Of a DNA stretch of 35,551 bases, positions 1 to 8,212 are shown piece by piece. The stretch spans positions 1 to 35,551 of the forward strand of contig JACQQY010000003.1 in the NCBI GenBank assembly GCA_016206825.1, written 5' to 3'. A program made the translations under genes and the position numbers. The notes below the pieces were generated by a model that ran no database searches, was not told where the DNA came from, and worked only from the letters and a program-made list of their open reading frames with translations. Origin of the DNA: Candidatus Omnitrophota bacterium (GTDB taxonomy: Bacteria > Omnitrophota > Gorgyraeia > 2-02-FULL-51-18). How positions within the stretch are numbered: position 1 is the first letter of the stretch; each line of letters opens with the position of its first letter.

Positions 1-156
1 ACCTTCCCAGTCAGTCCCACTTATGACAACCAAAGAGGCGTGGATAAAACCGACTGGATTTTTATAGATCGCGTTTTATACGACTCTTGTCTTGATCCAA
101 ATGATTATAGGCCTAAAGAAGTTGGGGAAGCAGGGCATACGAGCATCTTAAAATGA
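1..156 (+). CDS. C-terminal fragment of a CDS of unknown function (truncated by window start)
   Basis: Frame 1 is open from base 1 to TGA at 154-156: TFPVSPTYDNQRGVDKTDWIFIDRVLYDSCLDPNDYRPKEVGEAGHTSILK*. Family not recognised. Confidence 0.4.
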   Translation, partial: TFPVSPTYDNQRGVDKTDWIFIDRVLYDSCLDPNDYRPKEVGEAGHTSILK

Positions 157-324
157 TAAGGAGATGGCATGGGTATTTTGGCTCTAGTGTAGTGCCCCTG
201 GTATATTCCCGTTGAAAAATTCAGTTTGGATGTGTAAAATAAGAGACCGAAGAGTGGTTTTTATAAACCTTCCAACTTATTAAGATAAAAGCGGTTATAA
301 TCATTTGAAAATGAGGAGAACACG

Positions 325-1032
325 ATGAAGAAACAGGTGTTAAGAGGGGTTGCGGCTTTCGGCTTTGCATTGTTTTTTTCTTATCCCGTTTACGCGGCTT
401 CGATTTCGGGAAAAATTTTGTTTCAGGGAGAGCCTCCGGCGGCGGAACCCATTAAAATGGAGGCTGATCCCAACTGCCAGATGCTGCACCCGGAAGGGGT
501 GATGTCCAATGAGGTGGTCGTCAACTCAAACGGGACGCTCAAGAACGTGTTTGTTTACGTAAAGGACGGGCTGGGCGATCAAAAGTTTGATGCTCCCAAG
601 GAGGCCGTCGTTTTTGACCAGCATGGCTGTCAGTACACACCGAAGGTATTTGGAATCCAGGTCGGCCAAGCCCTCGAGATCCTGAACAGTGACGACACCC
701 TGCACAACGTCCACGCGCTGGCCGAGAAGAACCCCCAGTTCAATTTGGGTATGCCTATCAAAGGAATGAAAATCAAAAAGACCTTTCAAAATCCGGAAGT
801 CATGGTCAAGATTAAATGCGAGGTTCATCCCTGGATGAGCGCTTACGCCGGAGTATTGAGTCACCCCTTCTTCGCCGTAACGGGGGAGGATGGGAGTTTT
901 GAAATCAAAAATCTTCCGCCGGGTCAATATGTCCTGGAGGCGTGGCAGGAGAAGTACGGGGCGCTCTCTCAGAATGTGACGGTTGGTTCCGCTGAAGAAA
1001 CGCAGAGCGCGTCTTTTGAATATAAAGGATAG
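325..1032 (+). CDS. Secreted cupredoxin-like / carboxypeptidase-regulatory-like domain protein
   Basis: Signal peptide MKKQVLRGVAAFGFALFFSYPVYA; metal-site-like HNVHAL...CEVHPWM; C-terminal FEIKNLPPGQYVLEAW regulatory-like repeat; GAGGAG SD upstream. Confidence 0.75.
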   Translation: MKKQVLRGVAAFGFALFFSYPVYAASISGKILFQGEPPAAEPIKMEADPNCQMLHPEGVMSNEVVVNSNGTLKNVFVYVKDGLGDQKFDAPKEAVVFDQHGCQYTPKVFGIQVGQALEILNSDDTLHNVHALAEKNPQFNLGMPIKGMKIKKTFQNPEVMVKIKCEVHPWMSAYAGVLSHPFFAVTGEDGSFEIKNLPPGQYVLEAWQEKYGALSQNVTVGSAEETQSASFEYKG

Positions 1033-1037
1033 GGCCA

Positions 1038-1061
1038 ATGGTTCGACAGGCTCACCACGAG
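1038..1061 (+). repeat. Family A repeat, short form, at ctaA start
   Basis: ATGGTTCGACAGGCTCACCACGAG; supplies ATG and MVRQAHHE. Confidence 0.9.
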
Positions 1062-2006
1062 TCGGTGAATCACAAGCTTCATCGCTATTGCTGGTTTCTC
1101 ACCGTTTCTACCTTTGCGCTCCTTGTGGCGGGGGGGCTGGTTACGAGCACGGGCTCAGGGCTTTCCGTGCCCGACTGGCCGCTGTCCTATGGCCGTTTTT
1201 TTCCGCCCATGATCGGGGGAATTCGATTCGAGCACACTCACCGGGTGCTTGCGGGGTTCGTGGGTGTGCTCACGTTTATCCTGGTTATTCTCCTTTCTTG
1301 TTTTGAGAAAAGAAGGTGGGTCCGGCTCTTTGGGCTTTTAGCCCTTGCCTCAGTTGCCGCGCAGGCCGTCTTGGGCGGGATGACGGTGATTCATCTTCTG
1401 CCGATGGCTCTTTCCGTGATGCACGCCTGTCTGGGGCAGACTTTCTTTGCGCTCGTGGTTCTCCTTACGCTTTTCACTTCCCGAGAGTGGCAGGAAAGCT
1501 GTCCCACGGCGGTTTCAAACGACGTCCGGCAATCCGTTCAAAGATTATTCGCCGCTGCCTCCTTTTTTGTTTACGCCCAGCTTGTGTTGGGAGCCCTTAT
1601 TCGCCATGGAGAGGGGAGGGGAGTGCCGTACCATTTGGTCGCTGCGTTTCTGATCATTTTTCATTTGCTCCTCGTGACGTTAAAAATCTCTAAGGACCCG
1701 GCCGTCCAGAGCAAACTTCTAAAGCCCGTGATTTTCCTGGGTTTTTTGGCGATCGTACAGATCTTTGCGGGGCTCGGCGCTTTCCTCTTCACGCAAATCC
1801 TTCCCAAAACGGACATGCCGGGGAAATGGAAAGTATTCTTTGCCACTTTTCACCAAACCAATGGAGCTTTGATTTTGGCCTTGGTCTTTCTTTTAACCCT
1901 GCGGTCCTTCCGGCTCTTTCAAGAAAAAGGCGCGGCTCTCCATCAAAGCCACCCTCATTCCTCGGCGCTTGCTTTTAAGCAGCAACTTTATGAATCGCGT
2001 ATTTAA
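1038..2006 (+). CDS. ctaA: Heme A synthase (COX15/CtaA family)
   Basis: LLVAGGLVTSTGSGLSVPDWPLSYG...HTHRVLAGFVG motifs, multi-TM. The first 8 codons are repeat-derived; alternative GTG start at 1065. Confidence 0.9.
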   Translation: MVRQAHHESVNHKLHRYCWFLTVSTFALLVAGGLVTSTGSGLSVPDWPLSYGRFFPPMIGGIRFEHTHRVLAGFVGVLTFILVILLSCFEKRRWVRLFGLLALASVAAQAVLGGMTVIHLLPMALSVMHACLGQTFFALVVLLTLFTSREWQESCPTAVSNDVRQSVQRLFAAASFFVYAQLVLGALIRHGEGRGVPYHLVAAFLIIFHLLLVTLKISKDPAVQSKLLKPVIFLGFLAIVQIFAGLGAFLFTQILPKTDMPGKWKVFFATFHQTNGALILALVFLLTLRSFRLFQEKGAALHQSHPHSSALAFKQQLYESRI

Positions 2007-2844
2007 AGCCTACCTCTCCCTTATAAAACCGGGCGTGACAGGGATGGTGCTTGTTACGGCCTCCGTCGGGTTTTACCTGGGAGCGGACGTTTTTCGATGG
2101 CCCCATTTTTTCTCCGCGCTCGCAGGGGTGTCGCTCACGGCCGCGGGGGCCAATGCCCTGAACCAGTGGATGGAGCGCGAAGCGGATGCGCGAATGGAAA
2201 GGACAAAAACAAGGCCTTTGCCGAGCGGAAAGCTCGGAGGGAGATCGGCTTTGGTTTTTGGAAGCCTTTTGTCTTTCCTGGGCGTGGCGGTGAATTTTTA
2301 TTTTGTGAATCGATCGACGGCCTTTGCCGCCCTTGCAAGTTTAGTGAGTTATCTGTTTCTTTACACGCCTCTTAAAAGAAAAACGGTCTACAATACTTTC
2401 GTCGGCGCCGTTGCGGGGGCGATACCAGCGCTCATGGGATGGACGGCGGCGCAGGGACGGCTGGAACTCGCGGCCTTCGCCCTTTTTCTCATTCTCTTTG
2501 TTTGGCAATTACCGCATGTCTTTGCCATTGCGTGGGTCTATCGCAAGGATTATAAAAATGGGGGTTTCCGGATGATGACTCTTACGGATGAAAGCGGGTT
2601 ACGAACCGCGTGGCAGATTGCGGGCGGCGCCTTTCTCGTGTTTCTGGCGAGTCTCCTGCCGGCATTCCTCGGAATAGCGGGGCCTGCTTATTTGTCCATC
2701 GCTCTTTTTGCAGGGATTGTCTTCACGGGTTTTGCCGTTTGCCTGGTGTCCAGCCGGCTGCGTTATGCGAAGGAATTTATTCCGGTTTCCATCATCTATC
2801 TGGCTGTTTTACACATCACGTTATTGACGGACAAAATGGGCTAA
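1990..2844 (+). CDS. ctaB: Heme O synthase (protoheme IX farnesyltransferase)
   Basis: UbiA-type: SLIKPGVTGMVLVT, GANALNQWMEREADARMERTKTRPLPSG, YTPLKRKTVYNTFVGAVAGAIPALMGW. Start chosen at internal Met (ORF opens at 1969). Confidence 0.92.
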   Translation: MNRVFKAYLSLIKPGVTGMVLVTASVGFYLGADVFRWPHFFSALAGVSLTAAGANALNQWMEREADARMERTKTRPLPSGKLGGRSALVFGSLLSFLGVAVNFYFVNRSTAFAALASLVSYLFLYTPLKRKTVYNTFVGAVAGAIPALMGWTAAQGRLELAAFALFLILFVWQLPHVFAIAWVYRKDYKNGGFRMMTLTDESGLRTAWQIAGGAFLVFLASLLPAFLGIAGPAYLSIALFAGIVFTGFAVCLVSSRLRYAKEFIPVSIIYLAVLHITLLTDKMG

Positions 2845-2857
2845 AGGAGCTTAAAAG

Positions 2858-3436
2858 ATGGGCGCCGTTCTTTGGTGGGTGGGGTGGATTGTTTTGACCC
2901 TCTTGTCCTTTTTTGTCTCATGTTATTTTTGGACGGGGTTTATCGCCAAACACGTTGGAACCATGACGAAGCCGGGGGCGCCGGTCTTATGGGTTGCGGC
3001 CGTGTTTGGAACGTGGCTGCTTTTTCTGCTTCCTCTGATTATTGTGATGTACCGGAAGGTGGACAAGGCTTACGAAGATGCGCGGATGGCCAGAGAAAAA
3101 GCGCTGGGGGAAAAGAAAGGGGAGCGTCGAGAGTATAGAAGTGTTTTTGTTGAGAGGTCAAAACGGATTTTGAATGGAGAACTCATCCGTAAACTTAAGA
3201 AATTTCCGGAAACCGTGAGACGGGGCCATTTGGTAACGGTCATCCTCCGTGATGGCCGGAGGGTGGAGCACGTCTTTGTCCGGGATAAAAAAGAAGTGAC
3301 GGGTATTTATGGCGCAAGGGATTTATCTTTTCAAATGGATGATATTCTTGACGTCGAACTTGTGGGAGCGGCCGAATGGCCTTCGTTCCAATCGGAAGAA
3401 TGGCTGCGATTGGATGGGGAGGGGCAAAATGAATGA
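2858..3436 (+). CDS. Small membrane protein with soluble C-terminal region, function unknown
   Basis: Two predicted N-terminal TM segments then a charged domain; tightly packed between ctaB and the ferredoxin gene. Confidence 0.6.
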   Translation: MGAVLWWVGWIVLTLLSFFVSCYFWTGFIAKHVGTMTKPGAPVLWVAAVFGTWLLFLLPLIIVMYRKVDKAYEDARMAREKALGEKKGERREYRSVFVERSKRILNGELIRKLKKFPETVRRGHLVTVILRDGRRVEHVFVRDKKEVTGIYGARDLSFQMDDILDVELVGAAEWPSFQSEEWLRLDGEGQNE

Positions 3437-3794
3437 GTTGCGCGTCGATAGAGTAAAAGAGATCCAAGAGAGGAGAGCTTTAAAACCTCCCCGTAAGAAG
3501 GTCCCGCCGAAACTGGCCGTGATCGATCAAAGCGGATGCACGGGGTGCGAGGCCTGCATCATTTTTTGTCCGGTCGACTGCATTGAGATTGTCCCGGGAG
3601 TAGAGCACGTTCAATTGCAACAGGTAGTCGAAGTGGATCTTGAGCGGTGTATTGGCTGTGCTCTTTGTGCGAAATACTGCCCGTGGGATACAATCGTGAT
3701 GCTTCCCCACCAGGAAGCGCTGAACCAATCGTCCAATCTCACCTTAAAAAGTGTCTGCGGGCAAAAGACGGTGGAGAATATTTCGTCCTCATAA
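3429..3794 (+). CDS. 2x[4Fe-4S] ferredoxin
   Basis: CTGCEACIIFCPVDC and CIGCALCAKYCPWD cluster motifs; start taken at ATG 3429 inside the longer ORF. Confidence 0.88.
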   Translation: MNELRVDRVKEIQERRALKPPRKKVPPKLAVIDQSGCTGCEACIIFCPVDCIEIVPGVEHVQLQQVVEVDLERCIGCALCAKYCPWDTIVMLPHQEALNQSSNLTLKSVCGQKTVENISSS

Positions 3795-4733
3795 GGAATG
3801 GCATCTTTCTTCTATAAAATCCGCCACTTTTGTTTCAAGGCAAACTCCATTGAGAGCATTGATTTCCGGTATGCCTGCCGGGCTCGTGACGTTGATCTCC
3901 GTTAGCGCTTTCCCAATGACGTCTAAGCCGACAAAAAAGAGGCCATGCCGCTCGAGTACGGGAGCCATTTCTCCCACTATTTTTTTATCCCAACCGTTTA
4001 CCTCGGCCCGATGCATGGTACCTCCGGCGCTCAAATTCGCCCGAAAATCCGTACGCGAGGGCTTGCGAATAAAAGCGCCTAGTATTTTTCCATCGAGGAC
4101 AAGCAGTCTTTTATCGCCGAAGCGTTCCGTCGGCAGAAACCGCTGAATGAGTACCTTGCGCTGGCCGCGTCTCGTCGCCATTTCTAAAAGAGAGGGGAGA
4201 TTCCTATCCGAAAAAGAGGTCACAAAGATTCCCGCGCCCCCTTTTTCATGCAGGGGTTTGACAACCGCTCTTTTATGCAAGGTCCTGATAAAGCGAACGG
4301 CCTCCGGTATGCGCTCCGTCACCAGGGTTTCCGGGATATGTTTCGAGAACGCAAGCGTAAAAAGTTTCTCATTGGCGAGAGCAATTCCGTCGGGATCGTT
4401 GACCATAAAAACCTTGTCCTTGATCAGTCTTAAAAGCTGCAGGGCATAGAGATAATCTTTGTTAAAAGGAGGCTCTTTGCGGATAAATACGCAGTGCATT
4501 TGGCTGAGATCCACAGGCTCCGGGGAAACCGGAGAGGGCAAAAACCCTTTTTTGACGTTCAAGCGCGGTTTTCGCAGGAAGGCATGGGGAGATCCTTTCG
4601 ACCACAAGAGCTCGGAATGCTGAAAGTAAGATACCTCATGGCCGCGCCTTTGAAGCTCATGCATGATCCAGAAAGAAGAGTCTTCGTCAGGCTTTACCTT
4701 CTCGGTTGGATAAAGCAAAAAGGCTATTTTCAT
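3789..4733 (-). CDS. gshB: Glutathione synthase-like ATP-grasp ligase
   Basis: MKIAFLLYPTEKVKPDEDSSFWIMHELQRRGHEV; KPLHEKGGAGIF; DKRLLVLDGKILGAFIRKP; GLDVIGKALTEINVTSPAGIPEIN; paired with gshA. Confidence 0.85.
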   Translation of the reverse strand: MKIAFLLYPTEKVKPDEDSSFWIMHELQRRGHEVSYFQHSELLWSKGSPHAFLRKPRLNVKKGFLPSPVSPEPVDLSQMHCVFIRKEPPFNKDYLYALQLLRLIKDKVFMVNDPDGIALANEKLFTLAFSKHIPETLVTERIPEAVRFIRTLHKRAVVKPLHEKGGAGIFVTSFSDRNLPSLLEMATRRGQRKVLIQRFLPTERFGDKRLLVLDGKILGAFIRKPSRTDFRANLSAGGTMHRAEVNGWDKKIVGEMAPVLERHGLFFVGLDVIGKALTEINVTSPAGIPEINALNGVCLETKVADFIEERCHSL

Positions 4734-4775
4734 AACGGCGTTTATTATAACATAGGGGTTCCTTTGGACAAGTTC

Positions 4776-4811
4776 CTGCGAAGCTGTGCCGTCAAGGACA
4801 CAGCGAAGCAG
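4776..4811 (+). repeat. Family B hairpin repeat, copy 1 (upstream of gshA)
   Basis: CTGCGAAGCTGTGCCGTCAAGGACACAGCGAAGCAG; arms CTGC-GAA-GCTGTG / CACAGC-GAA-GCAG. Confidence 0.9.
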
Positions 4812-4824
4812 AAGGAGTTTGCAA

Positions 4825-6183
4825 ATGCAGTACTCAATGAATGAACCCCCTTTATCTCTTGATCAGCTTGCCGGGTATTTTTTGGAAGGCTGTAAGAAAG
4901 AATCTGAGTTGAAGGTAGGGGTTGAATGGGAGAAGATAGGGGTCTACCGGGAAACGGGCAAGGCCGTTTCTTACTCGGGCCCATGCGGCGTGGAAAGCAT
5001 TTTTAAGGCGCTCATGGCTCGGTATGCCTGGGAACCCGTTTTTTCCGGTTCCCATGTCATCGCCCTGAGAAAAGGCGACTCCTCCATTACACTTGAGCCT
5101 GGGGGCCAAATTGAATTGAGCGGCCAAAAAGCGGCCTTCCTAAGCGAAAATGCCGTGGAGCTGGATCGTCACTTAGAGGAAGTCAGAGCCGTTTCCGGAC
5201 CGATGGGAATTGTTTGGCTGGGGCTTGGGGTTCAGCCGGTCAGTAAGACCGGGGAGATCGAATGGGTGCCAAAAGAGCGTTACCGCATCATGCGCGAGGC
5301 GTTGAAAAACAACGGCGCCCTTTCGCATGCGATGATGCAGGAAACCGCGGCCATTCAAATTTCTCTGGATTTTATGAATGAGGAGGACGCTGTCCGGAAG
5401 CTTAGACTCGCGATGGCGCTTTCTCCTTTCCTGTACGCCCTCTTTGCCAATTCGCCGGTTTCAGAAGGCAAACGAAACGGCTTTTATTCGCGCCGGTCCG
5501 CCATTTGGCTCGAAACGGCGCCTGAGCGGACCGGCATTATTCGAAAGGTGTTCGATGACGGTTTTACGATTCGGGACTATGTGGAATACGCGTTGGATGT
5601 GCCGCTTTTTTTTATCATTCGCAGGGGGAAATGGGTGCCTGTCGAAAATACGACGTTCCGTCAATTCTGGCGGAATGGACTCGACCACTATCAGGCCACT
5701 TTAGCCGATTGGCGGCTGCATTTAAGCACCCTCTTTACCGAGGCGCGTTTAAGGCAGTATCTGGAGATAAGAAGCGTGGATTGCCAAGGAAGAGATCTCG
5801 GTCTTTCCGCGCCTGCTTTCCTGAAGGGTTTGTTTTATGATAGGGACGCCCATCGATCTGCCTGGGAGCTGCTGGGCAATTTGCCCTGGGAGGAGAGGAT
5901 GCGATTAAGGCAGGAAGTTCCCGTGAAAGGACTGCATGCTTCTTTTAAAGGAGCTGCGTTGTGGGAGGTAAGCCAGAAACTGGTGGTGTTGGCGGAAGAA
6001 GGCTTGGCGAGATTGAGCGCCAAGCAGCTTGCCGCGAAAGATGAAATAAAATATCTAAATCCCCTGAAAGCCCTTCTCTTTGAAAAGCACAAAATGCCCG
6101 CCGAGCTTTTGTTGGAAGGCTTTGCGGACGATCTGCCGATGGAAGAAAAAGTACGTCATATTATCCAAAAGACTGCGTTATAA
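4825..6183 (+). CDS. gshA: Glutamate-cysteine ligase (plant-like/GCS2 type)
   Basis: VGVEWEKIGVYRETGKAVSYSGPCGVESIF, LEPGGQIELSG, RSVDCQ; AGGAG SD before ATG 4825. The ORF opens at 4786 inside a repeat but the real start is probably 4825. Confidence 0.85.
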   Translation: MQYSMNEPPLSLDQLAGYFLEGCKKESELKVGVEWEKIGVYRETGKAVSYSGPCGVESIFKALMARYAWEPVFSGSHVIALRKGDSSITLEPGGQIELSGQKAAFLSENAVELDRHLEEVRAVSGPMGIVWLGLGVQPVSKTGEIEWVPKERYRIMREALKNNGALSHAMMQETAAIQISLDFMNEEDAVRKLRLAMALSPFLYALFANSPVSEGKRNGFYSRRSAIWLETAPERTGIIRKVFDDGFTIRDYVEYALDVPLFFIIRRGKWVPVENTTFRQFWRNGLDHYQATLADWRLHLSTLFTEARLRQYLEIRSVDCQGRDLGLSAPAFLKGLFYDRDAHRSAWELLGNLPWEERMRLRQEVPVKGLHASFKGAALWEVSQKLVVLAEEGLARLSAKQLAAKDEIKYLNPLKALLFEKHKMPAELLLEGFADDLPMEEKVRHIIQKTAL

Positions 6184-6239
6184 TAAATTGTATAGGTGGT
6201 ATAGGTCTTATTAGGTCATATAATGGTCTTGAGGAGCAG

Positions 6240-7112
6240 TTGTCTAACTTGATGAGACACGGCGAAAAGGCGTTTTTAAAAATAGCGGCGGAAGCCGCTT
6301 TCTTGGCGGGGAAGCTCCTCCTGCGAAGATACGGCAAGCTCAAACAAAGCCAGATCCAGGTGAAATCACGGCATGATTTTGTGACGGAAGTTGACTGCGA
6401 ATCCCAGCGCCTCATCATCTCCACGATCCAAAAATATTTTCCGGATCATCATTTTTATGCGGAAGAAGGGGAGAAGGAGTCAATGCCGGACCATGGAGTC
6501 CTTTGGGTGATCGATCCTCTGGACGGCACGGCCAATTATATTCACCGCTTTCCGCTGTTTTCGATTTCGATCGGGGTGCTGGTGGATGGGAAACCCCGAA
6601 CGGGCGTGATTTATGACCCCGTTCATCGGGAAATGTTTACCGCGCAAAAGGGTAAAGGAGCCTTTTTGAATGGGAAGCGGATTTCCGTGGCGAAGACCAA
6701 AGCCCTCGAGGATGCCTTGATGGCCACGGGGATTCCCTTTAGAGCCCGCGACCGCTTTGAAGAGTACATGGCCTCGTTTCGCCGGATTTCTCTGGCAAGC
6801 GCAGGGATGAGAAGGGGAGGGTCTGCGGCATTGGATTTGGCCTACGTGGCTTGCGGACGGCTGGACGGGTTTTGGGAGCTGGATTTGGCCTTGTGGGATA
6901 TCGCCGCAGGAGCTTTGCTGATTGAGGAAGCCGGAGGGCGGGTAACGGACGTCTGGGGAGGAAAAGAACACTGGGTAAGGGGCGATATTTTGGCGGCCAA
7001 CTCTTTTGTCCATGAGGAGCTTTTGCGAATTACTTCAAAATGCCTGATCAAAAGAAAAGGTTGCTGCGAAGCTGTGCCGTCAAGGACACAGCGAAGCAGA
7101 AAGGGCGCTTAG
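6240..7112 (+). CDS. suhB: Inositol-1-monophosphatase family protein
   Basis: VTEVDCESQRLI, YAEEGEKES, WVIDPLDGTANYIHRFP, WDIAAGALLIEEAGGRVTD. TTG at 6240 or ATG at 6252. The C-terminal CEAVPSRTQRSRKGA is repeat-derived. Confidence 0.88.
   Translation: MSNLMRHGEKAFLKIAAEAAFLAGKLLLRRYGKLKQSQIQVKSRHDFVTEVDCESQRLIISTIQKYFPDHHFYAEEGEKESMPDHGVLWVIDPLDGTANYIHRFPLFSISIGVLVDGKPRTGVIYDPVHREMFTAQKGKGAFLNGKRISVAKTKALEDALMATGIPFRARDRFEEYMASFRRISLASAGMRRGGSAALDLAYVACGRLDGFWELDLALWDIAAGALLIEEAGGRVTDVWGGKEHWVRGDILAANSFVHEELLRITSKCLIKRKGCCEAVPSRTQRSRKGA
7064..7099 (+). repeat. Family B hairpin repeat, copy 2 (suhB 3' end / upstream of thioesterase)
   Basis: Identical 36 nt to copy 1. Confidence 0.9.
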
Positions 7113-7113
7113 G

Positions 7114-7518
7114 ATGACCTTACGGTTGGAAGATGACAAGATGTGTTACGTTTGCGGCTCTAAGAACGAGAAAGGGCTCCGGCTTTCTTTTGAACACTCC
7201 AAAGAAGGTCATTTGCGGACGACCGTTGTGTTTGATAAATCGCATCAGGGTTTTAAGGACATGGTGCATGGCGGCGTGGTGGCGATGGTTCTGGATGAAA
7301 TGATGGTGAATTTGGCATGGAAAGAGGGAATGCCGGCGGTAACCGCCGAGCTTAAGGTGCGTCTAAAGAAACCCATAAGAGTAGGGGAAAAAGTCTGTTT
7401 TGAAGGGACCATCGAAAAGAGGCTTCGTAAAATTGTTTATGCCTCTTCTACCGCCAAAAATCTCGACGGGGAGATTTTAGCTTCGGCCTGGGCTGCTTGT
7501 CTCTGTGTTGATAAATAA
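7114..7518 (+). CDS. Hotdog-fold (PaaI-type) thioesterase
   Basis: CYVCGSKNEKGLRLSFE, MVHGGVVAMVLDEMM, GEKVCFEGTIEKR. Confidence 0.8.
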   Translation: MTLRLEDDKMCYVCGSKNEKGLRLSFEHSKEGHLRTTVVFDKSHQGFKDMVHGGVVAMVLDEMMVNLAWKEGMPAVTAELKVRLKKPIRVGEKVCFEGTIEKRLRKIVYASSTAKNLDGEILASAWAACLCVDK

Positions 7519-7534
7519 AATAAAAGGAGCTGCT

Positions 7535-7714
7535 ATGCCTTATATCAGTCTTCGAGTGGCAGGGAAACTGACGCGCGAGCAAAAGGCTGCCATTGCCAAG
7601 GAGTTCTCGGACACCTTGGAACGGATCGCCAAAAAGCCAAAAGAGTCGACCTACCTTGTTTTTGACGAAGTGGAAAGGGAGAATTGGGCGAAAGGCGCCG
7701 AGCTCCTCGGCTAA
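7535..7714 (+). CDS. 4-oxalocrotonate tautomerase-like protein
   Basis: MPYISLRVAGKLTREQKAAIAKEFSDTLERIAKKPKESTYLVFDEVERENWAKG: N-terminal Pro after Met, about 60 aa; AAAGGAG SD. Confidence 0.78.
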   Translation: MPYISLRVAGKLTREQKAAIAKEFSDTLERIAKKPKESTYLVFDEVERENWAKGAELLG

Positions 7715-7754
7715 AACGAGACAAAGCGAGGTCGCTGCGAAGCAGAACGAGTTC

Positions 7755-7790
7755 CTGCAAAGCTGTGCCGTCAAGGACACAGCGAAGCAG
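7755..7790 (+). repeat. Family B hairpin repeat, copy 3 (upstream of ACT protein)
   Basis: One substitution relative to copy 1 (CTGCAAAGCTG...). Confidence 0.9.
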
Positions 7791-7806
7791 AAAGGAGGAT
7801 CCACCC

Positions 7807-8205
7807 ATGCCGATAGAAAAACAGTTATCCGTATTTATGGAGAATAAACCAGGGCGTTTATCCCGGATCTGCAACACGCTGGCCGAAGCTCGTGTCAATA
7901 TTCAGTCTTTATCCGTGCACGACACGGTCGATCATGCCATCGTCCGCATGGTGGTCGATAATCCTACGAAGGCCCTTGTGTTATTGGAAGAGGAAGGACT
8001 TTACATCGTCACGCAGGACGTGGTCGTCTTGGAAATAGAGAATAAACCCGGGATCATCGCCAGCATCGCCAATAAATTGTTCCGTGCCGACACCAATATC
8101 GAATACGCCTATTGCACCGCCACCAAGAACCAAGAAGTGGGCTGTCTTGTTTTAAAAACCAAAGATGCGGAGCAAACTCTTGAAATTCTGGAAGAAATGT
8201 CATAA
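7807..8205 (+). CDS. Tandem ACT domain amino-acid-binding protein
   Basis: LSVFMENKPGRLSRICNTLAEARVNIQSLSV and VLEIENKPGIIASIANKLFRADTNIEYAY; AAAGGAGG SD. Confidence 0.85.
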   Translation: MPIEKQLSVFMENKPGRLSRICNTLAEARVNIQSLSVHDTVDHAIVRMVVDNPTKALVLLEEEGLYIVTQDVVVLEIENKPGIIASIANKLFRADTNIEYAYCTATKNQEVGCLVLKTKDAEQTLEILEEMS

Positions 8206-8212
8206 AGGCCGA

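Noticed and set aside
4494-4844. 116-aa + strand ORF ending in LRSCAVKDTAKQKEFANAVLNE
   Set aside because: Overlaps gshB antisense and runs through the family B repeat; the tail is just one frame of the repeat.
4776-7790. CRISPR-like interpretation of the three 36-bp repeats
   Set aside because: Copies are separated by 2.2 kb and 0.65 kb of genes, there are no regular spacers, and no cas genes are present.
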